Source of the DNA: Xanthocytophaga flava | GTDB lineage: Bacteria > Bacteroidota > Bacteroidia > Cytophagales > 172606-1 | Assembly (NCBI GenBank): GCA_030068525.1 | Contig: JASJOS010000006.1 | Span: forward strand, 372,001 to 436,000 | DNA: 64,000 nt | Direction of reading: 5' to 3' | Shown here: in pieces, positions 8,183-16,017 of the stretch | Position numbering within the stretch: position 1 is the first letter of the stretch | How the letters are laid out: each line of letters begins with the position of its first letter | The notes under the pieces: model-generated | Databases searched by the model: none | Seen by the model: the letters and a program-made list of their open reading frames with translations, nothing else | What the model was told of the DNA's origin: nothing | Program-made: the position numbers and the translations under genes

Positions 8183-8920
8183 TTATCGGCCATTCATAGC
8201 TAATAAGGCATCTGCAGGAGAGGATTTGCTTAAATCGTAAATATATGCGGTTTGGCCAACATGAATTTCATATATATCATTCTTTAGAGAATGAATGAGT
8301 TCTTCCGCTACAGCTTGTGGAGAAATCCCATTCTCACCACCTATCTCTTTTGAAAAATCAGTATTTACTAGGGGAGGCATAAGCTCATATACTTTAACTG
8401 AAGTATTTTCGAGTGAAATCCGTATTGATTGAGAATAGGAATGCAAAGCAGCTTTGCTTGCTGAATAGGTACTCAATTTATGGTTGGGGACGAATGCTAC
8501 TACAGAAGAGACTTGTACAATTGCTGATTCTGGTTGGTTTTTTAATATTGGCAATAATTTTTCGTTCAGTCGTATGATAGATAGATAATTGGTAAGGATT
8601 TCTGCTTGGGCATAATCAAATGATTGAGTATTTTCAGAAAGATTATGTAGATAAGCTTTGCCTGCATTGTTAATTACGATGTTCAACTGAGGATATTCAC
8701 TATATAACTTCGAGACGAGGTTTTCTACATCCTCTTCATTGCTGATATCGCTTACAATAGGTATAACGCCAGGCAATTGTTCAGCTGCATATTTTAGTCT
8801 ATTTTCATCTCTACCTGTAATAATTACTTTGTTTGACTTTGATACAAATTGTTTGGCGATTTCAAATCCAATACCAGCACTTCCACCAGTAATAAGGATT
8901 GTATTGTTAGATGTTTTCAT
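8183..8920 (-). CDS. SDR family oxidoreductase (DltE-like)
   Basis: Short-chain dehydrogenase of 245 residues. It shows TGGSAGIGFEIA at residues 11-22 (cofactor binding), NNAGKAY after strand four, and the catalytic SSVVAFVPNHKLSTYSASKAAL (Ser, Tyr and Lys in correct spacing). The Gly-x-x-x-Gly-x-Gly and the following residues TGRDENRL suggest NADP preference through the Arg. The C-terminal PPLVNTDFSKEIGG part matches the DltE-like uncharacterised subgroup. The substrate is unknown. It stands alone between a terminator and a promoter region shared with the AAA+ operon. Confidence 0.9.
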   Translation of the reverse strand: MKTSNNTILITGGSAGIGFEIAKQFVSKSNKVIITGRDENRLKYAAEQLPGVIPIVSDISNEEDVENLVSKLYSEYPQLNIVINNAGKAYLHNLSENTQSFDYAQAEILTNYLSIIRLNEKLLPILKNQPESAIVQVSSVVAFVPNHKLSTYSASKAALHSYSQSIRISLENTSVKVYELMPPLVNTDFSKEIGGENGISPQAVAEELIHSLKNDIYEIHVGQTAYIYDLSKSSPADALLAMNGR

Positions 8921-9297
8921 TTTGTTAAGGGAAAGACTATTTGAATTGTTATACTGATTGGTTTATTATCTATTTTAATACATGGTGTTTTATTGCTTAA
9001 ATAATAATTTTTAGTGCAATTGTGTTTTCAAAAATACCTATTGGTATTTCTTATTAGTACAAATACATTTTGGATAAAGTTCGTGTAGCTTAATGAATTT
9101 TATAAAATCTGTATTTTTTTATAATGGGCGTGCTATTTGAGGAAATGGTAAATATACTTAATGGTATATAATATATGTTCATTGTAAGGTTTGTATTACT
9201 ATAGGTGACCAATAGAAAAGTAACATGGATTGAGAGTATAGATTTAGTAGATTTTAGGAAAAGATTTATCTTGCTGTCGTCTATTTACTTTTAATGA
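8921..9297. other. divergent promoter region of the SDR gene and the AAA+ operon
   Basis: A gene-free, strongly AT-rich stretch of 377 bases separates the SDR gene (minus) from the first AAA+ gene (plus). It must hold the promoter for the three-gene operon. I found no convincing inverted repeat or sigma-54 element here. Confidence 0.5.
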
Positions 9298-12200
9298 ATG
9301 AAAATTCTTCCATTACATTTACTTATTGGTGAATCTCTGCATCAATCTGGCAATAGAATGTTATTCCCACTGCATCTGCCAGGAGTTGTCCGATTTAATA
9401 CCTCACCACAACAACTAGCCAAACAGGTTGCCAAGGCGTTTCAGGAGAACGTGCTTAAGAAGGGGCTTTACGATCAGATTCTAAGCTATTTTAGTAATGA
9501 GGATCTGATACAGGATAGGTTGAATGTGAAGCTGGATGCCTCTATGGATCAGTTGTTCCCAGAGCTTGAGCTTCTATTTGATATTTTTTATTTTCAGAAT
9601 GAAAGTCTACAATTTATTGGATTTGTTCCCTTACTGAGTATTGAGTCTGTAGGAAAAACGCTTGATGAACTTTTTATAAATCTTTCGGAGAATATACGGT
9701 TAGAATTTATACGAAAGAAGCGTCTTCAGTCTGTTGCTACATTAATAACCACCCAGTGGTTTAGTGAGGTAAAGGTCCATCGTGTGCCAGTTGACCTGAC
9801 ATTCTATACCTTGGCAGAACTGGAAAAAATGGCAGAGGCTGGTAAGCAGCAGATTTTACCGGAAGTTGCACAAAAAATAGGTTCAGATATTGTCACGTTG
9901 GTAGGATTAACAAAAGAGTATGACCAATTAGCGTCTCTACTAAGTGGCTATTTGAGAAATAGTGTTGTAGTGGTAGGCAATTCAGGAAAAGGCAAAACTA
10001 CATTGATTCGCGAATTTTTTGGAAAAAGAAATCACCATGGATTGGGGAATGTAGCTGTCTGGGAAATTTCCGCGGCACAACTGCTTCATCGGCTTACCTC
10101 CTTGGGGAGCTGGGAAGAATACCTGGCATATATGTGTAATGAACTGAGGGCCAAAGGTGACCTTCTATATATTAGTAATCTGGCTGAATTATTTGAGGTT
10201 GGTCAGTATGTTGGAAACAGTATGTCGTTTGCAGATTATCTGCGCGATTATATTGCCAGAGGGGAAATTACTGTGATTAGTGAATGTACGCCTGAACAGA
10301 TAACTCAAATTGAGTTAAAGTCTCCTGGTTATACTGCACTATTTGCACAAGTAAAAATTGAAGAGATGCCTGGTCATGTAATCCAACAGATTGTATTGCA
10401 GAAAGTTGCACTGGCAAGTCAATCCAAGAATATCACTGTTGAAGAAATTGCTACAAAAGAAATTTTGCGTTTACAGCAGTGGTATAGCCCATATTCCGGA
10501 TTGCCAGGAAAAACCATTCGTTTTCTGGAAGCATTACTTTCAGAAAACGAAAAGTATTCAACCGTATCCAAATCAGATATTTATGCCCGTTTTTGTCAGG
10601 AGACCGGTATGCCTGAATTCATGATAAATCCGGATATTCCGTTGGATATTGACGCCATGAGCCAATTTTTTTATAAGAACATTTATGGTCAGGAAGATGC
10701 CATTCAGACAGTGCTGGATGTCTTGATTTCCATCAAAGCAGCTGTAATACGAAGAGGCAAACCATTGGCTTCACTATTATTTGTTGGACCCACAGGTGTA
10801 GGAAAGACAGAAATGGCAAAGGTGTTGGCAGAATTTGTGTTTGGCAATCGCCAGAAAATGATTCGCTTTGATATGAGTGAATATGCAGATTATCTATCCG
10901 TGTTACGACTTACAGGTGATCTATATGCCTCGGGTGAGGGCTTGCTGACAGCAGCTGTTAGACGTGAGCCTTTTTCTGTATTGTTGTTTGACGAACTTGA
11001 AAAAGTACATCCCTCTTTCTACGATCTGTTATTGCAGATTCTTGGAGAGGGTCGACTAACAGATTCAAAAGGTCGGGTGGCAGATTTTTGTAGTACAATT
11101 ATTATTCTGACCTCTAATATTGGGGCTCGCAGTTATCAGGTTGGGACGGTTGGTTTTATAGAAACCAAAGCTCAGAAAGACACTGCTATATCTCATTTTC
11201 AGAATGAAGTACAGAATTTCTTCCGGCCTGAATTATTCAATCGCCTGGATCGGATACTGGCATTTGCTCCTTTGGAGAGATCTGTAATCCGACATATTGT
11301 AGATCGAGAGATATCCATTCTGAAAAAACGAGAGGGTATCAATGGTCGTAACCTTGTGATCGATATAGCCAAAGATATACTGGACTATTTGGGTAGAGAA
11401 GGTTACAACTGGGCATACGGAGCACGTTTTCTGCAACGAACCATTCAGGACAAGATTGTAATTCCGCTTTCTGGTCACCTGAATACATATGAGTTTCATG
11501 TGCCTCTGGACATTACAATAGATCTGAAAGAAAACGAACCTCATTTTCGGATCAATCGAAGAAATGAAACACAACTCATTGAGCAGGTAGTTGAGGAAAA
11601 TTCAGAACTTACCATTATTGAATTTACAAATGAAGTTACTAAACAACGACGAAATGCCATTACTATTCGTAATGGTAGTTATTATGCACACTTTATTAGT
11701 CGTCTTGATCAGTTGAATCGGAAACTGGCAAAACTAAAAGACAAAAGACAGGAGCAGAAGTTCTGGCAGGATGATGTACAAAGTAAAGTGTATCATGAAC
11801 TGATGACAATCAGGGATGATTTTGATTTGATTACTCAGCAGATACAGTCTATTGAAAGCGAGAATTTCCTTTTATTGAATGGGATTGAAGGAAAAACTCC
11901 GGAATTGTATCGGCTTTTTAAATCATGGAAAACCCAATTTCAGAATTTGAAAATAAAGCTGGTACGACAGGAAAATCCTGAGTTTATGAAATGCATTATT
12001 GGCATTTATGGACATTCAGGGAGTGTAATGCAACTGGCTGATATCTACAGGAACCTGAGTATGGAGAGGGGATATATAGTCAATGCTTTCCAGATCTGGC
12101 ACAATAATCAGGAAATTGTATTCACAGGCGAAACCTGGCAACGGTTTAGGCCTTATAACTTGTATGCGGATCTTAAAAAGCAACCGTTAGTATACCTGCG

Positions 12201-12567
12201 ATTTTCGTATGATAAGCCAATAGATGATAACTATGCTTTGGTTGGCGTTGAGTTGGAAGTAACAGGGAACTTGCCTTTTCTGTTTTTTAAAAGTGAAACT
12301 GGAGGACATAATGTGACAACTGCTGCAGGTGAAATACGAAAATATCAGGTAATTGTCTCTACCCAACCTTTTGATAAGTTTAAGACTCCTGGAGGTATTC
12401 ATCGGAAAAACTTTTTTGAAGGTCATAAAGCCCGCCGTCAGTATACACCCAAGGGATTACAGGATACTACCTATGATTTACTTACAAGTACAAACCAATA
12501 TGAACAGTCTTTAAGTAAAGTTCTGCAACATCAGTTTAATACAGCTATTGACAGTTATCTGTTGTAA
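9298..12567 (+). CDS. Clp/Hsp100-like double AAA+ ATPase with C-terminal RF2-like domain (paralogue 1)
   Basis: 1089 residues. Residues 1-200 are an unfamiliar N-terminal region, not a Clp_N double repeat. AAA module 1 has Walker A GNSGKGKTT (227-235), but its Walker B position reads LLYISNLAEL (289-298), so the Asp-Glu pair is lost. AAA module 2 is complete: GPTGVGKTE (from 497), LLFDELEKVH (Asp565-Glu566), sensor TSNIGA, arginine finger FFRPELFNRLD and sensor 2 GAR. A VGF tripeptide at 618-620 sits where ClpC/ClpA have the ClpP-docking loop. From about 800 on, a coiled coil with KFWQDD (Trp823), then YGHSGSVMQLADIYR, VTGNLPFLFFKSETGGHNV (His1004) and a final VLQHQFNTAIDSYLL follow the RF2 order, but no GGQ motif is present. 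First gene of three; the next starts 38 bases later. Function is inferred only. Confidence 0.85.
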   Translation: MKILPLHLLIGESLHQSGNRMLFPLHLPGVVRFNTSPQQLAKQVAKAFQENVLKKGLYDQILSYFSNEDLIQDRLNVKLDASMDQLFPELELLFDIFYFQNESLQFIGFVPLLSIESVGKTLDELFINLSENIRLEFIRKKRLQSVATLITTQWFSEVKVHRVPVDLTFYTLAELEKMAEAGKQQILPEVAQKIGSDIVTLVGLTKEYDQLASLLSGYLRNSVVVVGNSGKGKTTLIREFFGKRNHHGLGNVAVWEISAAQLLHRLTSLGSWEEYLAYMCNELRAKGDLLYISNLAELFEVGQYVGNSMSFADYLRDYIARGEITVISECTPEQITQIELKSPGYTALFAQVKIEEMPGHVIQQIVLQKVALASQSKNITVEEIATKEILRLQQWYSPYSGLPGKTIRFLEALLSENEKYSTVSKSDIYARFCQETGMPEFMINPDIPLDIDAMSQFFYKNIYGQEDAIQTVLDVLISIKAAVIRRGKPLASLLFVGPTGVGKTEMAKVLAEFVFGNRQKMIRFDMSEYADYLSVLRLTGDLYASGEGLLTAAVRREPFSVLLFDELEKVHPSFYDLLLQILGEGRLTDSKGRVADFCSTIIILTSNIGARSYQVGTVGFIETKAQKDTAISHFQNEVQNFFRPELFNRLDRILAFAPLERSVIRHIVDREISILKKREGINGRNLVIDIAKDILDYLGREGYNWAYGARFLQRTIQDKIVIPLSGHLNTYEFHVPLDITIDLKENEPHFRINRRNETQLIEQVVEENSELTIIEFTNEVTKQRRNAITIRNGSYYAHFISRLDQLNRKLAKLKDKRQEQKFWQDDVQSKVYHELMTIRDDFDLITQQIQSIESENFLLLNGIEGKTPELYRLFKSWKTQFQNLKIKLVRQENPEFMKCIIGIYGHSGSVMQLADIYRNLSMERGYIVNAFQIWHNNQEIVFTGETWQRFRPYNLYADLKKQPLVYLRFSYDKPIDDNYALVGVELEVTGNLPFLFFKSETGGHNVTTAAGEIRKYQVIVSTQPFDKFKTPGGIHRKNFFEGHKARRQYTPKGLQDTTYDLLTSTNQYEQSLSKVLQHQFNTAIDSYLL

Positions 12568-12605
12568 AGACATTTTCTTGTACTCTCCAGTTTTGCAAAT
12601 TTTAT

Positions 12606-15600
12606 ATGGCCAATATTCATTTTGAAATACCTATCTGGGTTCAACATAAAAAAGAGCAATACATTATTCGTCCGCTGTTTCATTCGGAATGGTATGCAGC
12701 TGATGAACGGTATGAGAATGCTATTCGCAAACTTACTCAGCTTATCCGAAAGGAATTTTCACAATATAGAGTTGAGCGGGATAACTCGGATGAGTTGTTA
12801 TGGCTGTTGTTTAATCCGGAATTCAAGTTTGAATCCATAGATTTTGATTTTAATTATGGGCAACGCTTTTTTAATGGAAAGTTGTCTGTTGCTTGGTTTA
12901 TACAAGGAGAGTATACAGTAGTATTATTGCCAGCTTTTGGAAATTATCAGTTTATTTCCAGAAAACCCAATGCACGCAGATCTGATGTGGTCGAAGAAGT
13001 AATACAACAAGTCCAGATCTATGCTCGCAAGTATACAAAGAAGAAAGATGAAGAGTTTATACTGGATGGATTTGCATCAGGCAAAGGTGAGTTTTGTACA
13101 ACATTGGATCTGCACATGTTTGTGCCTGGAGAAAAAATCCTTGGAGATACTAACAACCTGTTTCAACAGTTTTTTCGTAGTGAAATATCATTTGATGGCA
13201 GACGGGAAATTGTACGCGTAGGACACGATCTCAATGACTGGTATCCTACACAACTCAGCAGAGCATATTTTTCAGATTTGATAGTGGAACAGCTGAAAAC
13301 TTTACTCTATAACCGGGAGAATATCCCTGTTGTACTGATAGGAGATCGTAAAGTAGGAAAAACAACGATTCTGCATGAAGTAGTATACCGACATGTGGAA
13401 GAACATGCCGACAAGCAATTATCTAAACTAGATAATGTGTGGAATGTAGATCCTTCCCGAATTATTGCAGGGATGAGTATTGTAGGGGCCTGGCAACGAC
13501 GCTTTGAAGCAATCATTCGCTTTGTTATGCATCCGCTCGAAAAGAATCCTCGTCAGGATAAACTATATTTTACAAATATTGTGTCCTTGTTCCGGATTGG
13601 GAAGTCATCTCAGAACAGCATGACGTTAAGCGATGTCTTAAAACCTTATCTTCAGGGACGGAGATTGCAGGTCATTCTGGAGGCTACTCCCGAAGAGTGG
13701 GCAGTTGTCAGTGAAATTGATCGTGGGTTTACGGATTTATTTAAGGTTATTCGTTTGTATGAACCAGATGAGACCACAGGATTGAAGATTATAAGCAAGC
13801 TTCGTAATCAGCTTGAACAGGAACATCAGTTTGGAATCAGCAATCTGGCTTTAGTTAGATTAATCGAACTTCAGAAACGCTTTCATATTTCCAGAGGTCT
13901 GGTTGGAGTAGTAGCGGAAAGTTTGCATCAATTGGCAACTAAATATGCTAAAAAAGAGATTGATGTACAGACGATCATAAGCGAATTTAGTAGTCAGACA
14001 CATTTGAATGAAAGATTGGCAAATCAGGATATTCGTATTGGTCGTACTGAATTTGCTGATTATCTGGCTGAACGCCTTATCGGGCAACCGGAAGCTGTAG
14101 ATTGCCTTACAGATGTTTTGAATGTAATCAAAGCACAACTGAATAATCCTGAGCGTCCGTTTGGAGCGTTTTTGTTTATTGGACCCACAGGGGTAGGCAA
14201 GACACAGGCAGCGAAAATTCTGGCTAGATATTTATTCACACACGATGAAAGCCTGGTTCGTTTTGATATGAATGAATTCATCGATGATGACGCTGTAAAC
14301 CGATTGGTAGGCGATTTTACCAATCCAGAAGGCCAACTTACTACTAAAATTCGTTACAACTCCTTTTGTGTTCTTCTATTTGACGAAATTGAGAAAGCAC
14401 ATCCGGATGTACACAACCTGTTGTTGCAGATATTAGGTGAAGGGCGTCTGACAGATGCCTTGGGACGGACTGTCAGCTTTTGTAATACTGTTATTATCAT
14501 GACGTCTAATCTGGGTGCCGAACGTGTTGGAAAAGAAATCAATCTGCAACGTAGAGAGGATATCACAACGCGGACATATGAAAAGGCCGTGCGTGATTTC
14601 TTCCGACCGGAATTCATCAATCGGATTGACAGAATTGTCTTTTTTCAAAAGCTTACCTCTCAACACATTGGGCTTATTGCCTGGCTTCAGATCAAAGAAC
14701 TACTTAAACGGCATGGTTTTCTGCGTCGTCATACCATTTTAAATGTTTCACCGGAAGTACTGGAAGCGATTGCTCAAAAAGGATTTGATCCGGAAATGGG
14801 AGGGAGAGCACTAAAACGTCAGATTGAGAAAGAACTCACCGTATTGATTGCCGATAAGCTGGTACTGATTGCCCCTGACAAACCTGTTATTTTTAGTTTG
14901 TTTCACCGGGATGGTCAGTTTATGCCACATCTTACTCTGTTGGAACATATACCAAGAAACGAAACATCGGAACTGCCTAACCTGGAAAATCTTGAAATTA
15001 CATTTGATTTGTTTGCTGAATTGTTGGAAACTGTAGAGGATATTAAAGAAGAGTTGCTGGAAATGGATCAGGAGAATAGTAGTCTGGTATATTCAACGGA
15101 AACGAACAAGGAAGCTTCCCAACTGATGTATTTTAAGGAATCGTTAACAGAGATAGAAGCAAAGCTTACGAATATTCTTTGGGAGTATCAGGCTGGTAAG
15201 AAAATGAATATTGCAAAGACGGTTCTTCCTTTAAAGAGTGTTTCGGGAGTAAAAAGAATACGTAACTATGGTTGGAATGGCGAAGGGAAAGTATTCTTGA
15301 CAGAATTGTATAGTCAGCTGGAAATATCAGATTACTTTAATGAGATTCATGAATCTGCTGCTCGAATAGTAAACGAAACGAATGCTTTGTACTTCTATCT
15401 GTCACAGGACATAGCATGGCTTGATTTCAACCTTACTTGTTATGTAGAGCAACGACCTGGGCAGATTTTACTTCGTATAGCGTCTGCCGTTGGAAACTCA
15501 GGAAGTAATGAGATAGAATATATGGAGAAGATGTATAGGACAGTATTTGGACTTACTACAAAAGTAAAGCAGGAAAAAGGCTATATCTACCTACATATTC

Positions 15601-15941
15601 ATGCTACAGGTGTATACCATCTGTTTCAGCAGGAAGTTGGATTTCACATGTTTTTTTCTTCTCATGAAACCTCTGTTCCGGTGGAAGTTTCTGTGTATCC
15701 AGTTGAGACTGGCTCAGATATAAATACCCTCATTTATGAGATTGAAAAAGGAAGGAAATCTCCTGTTGATAGTGATGAACAATCTGTAAGTCACATTGTA
15801 CGCCTATACGTGCTGGGAGATGGTAAAATCAAACGTACACTCATTACGGATTTAAGGTCTGGTATTGTTCATAATAAAGACCTGACTTATCAGGAACTCA
15901 AATGGTTGTTTTATGCCAATACCATTACTCAGGATGAGTAA
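12606..15941 (+). CDS. Clp/Hsp100-like double AAA+ ATPase with C-terminal RF2-like domain (paralogue 2)
   Basis: 1111 residues with the same plan as the gene before it. The N-terminal region is about 230 residues. AAA module 1 has Walker A GDRKVGKTT (246-254) but LYFTNIVSL at the Walker B place, without Asp-Glu. AAA module 2 is intact: GPTGVGKTQ (from 526), LLFDEIEKAH (Asp593-Glu594), MTSNLGAE, FFRPEFINRID, GGR at sensor 2. The ClpP-loop place reads EINL, unlike the VGF of its neighbours. The C-terminal 290 residues look like a class I release factor without its GGQ domain: ILLRIASAVGNSGSNEIEYMEKMYR (PCRF-like), IHATGVYHLFQQEVGFHMF (His1014), then HIVRLYVLGDGKIK and ITDLRSGIVHNKDLT, matching the QIRSYVL...KDLRTG tail of RF2. 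Probable subunit of a mixed complex. Confidence 0.85.
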   Translation: MANIHFEIPIWVQHKKEQYIIRPLFHSEWYAADERYENAIRKLTQLIRKEFSQYRVERDNSDELLWLLFNPEFKFESIDFDFNYGQRFFNGKLSVAWFIQGEYTVVLLPAFGNYQFISRKPNARRSDVVEEVIQQVQIYARKYTKKKDEEFILDGFASGKGEFCTTLDLHMFVPGEKILGDTNNLFQQFFRSEISFDGRREIVRVGHDLNDWYPTQLSRAYFSDLIVEQLKTLLYNRENIPVVLIGDRKVGKTTILHEVVYRHVEEHADKQLSKLDNVWNVDPSRIIAGMSIVGAWQRRFEAIIRFVMHPLEKNPRQDKLYFTNIVSLFRIGKSSQNSMTLSDVLKPYLQGRRLQVILEATPEEWAVVSEIDRGFTDLFKVIRLYEPDETTGLKIISKLRNQLEQEHQFGISNLALVRLIELQKRFHISRGLVGVVAESLHQLATKYAKKEIDVQTIISEFSSQTHLNERLANQDIRIGRTEFADYLAERLIGQPEAVDCLTDVLNVIKAQLNNPERPFGAFLFIGPTGVGKTQAAKILARYLFTHDESLVRFDMNEFIDDDAVNRLVGDFTNPEGQLTTKIRYNSFCVLLFDEIEKAHPDVHNLLLQILGEGRLTDALGRTVSFCNTVIIMTSNLGAERVGKEINLQRREDITTRTYEKAVRDFFRPEFINRIDRIVFFQKLTSQHIGLIAWLQIKELLKRHGFLRRHTILNVSPEVLEAIAQKGFDPEMGGRALKRQIEKELTVLIADKLVLIAPDKPVIFSLFHRDGQFMPHLTLLEHIPRNETSELPNLENLEITFDLFAELLETVEDIKEELLEMDQENSSLVYSTETNKEASQLMYFKESLTEIEAKLTNILWEYQAGKKMNIAKTVLPLKSVSGVKRIRNYGWNGEGKVFLTELYSQLEISDYFNEIHESAARIVNETNALYFYLSQDIAWLDFNLTCYVEQRPGQILLRIASAVGNSGSNEIEYMEKMYRTVFGLTTKVKQEKGYIYLHIHATGVYHLFQQEVGFHMFFSSHETSVPVEVSVYPVETGSDINTLIYEIEKGRKSPVDSDEQSVSHIVRLYVLGDGKIKRTLITDLRSGIVHNKDLTYQELKWLFYANTITQDE

Positions 15942-16017
15942 AGAGAACATATATATATGAAAGATTTATTGCTGATTTTGTTTCAATTATCTTTTAGCGG
16001 ATGCGCTACTACATTTT

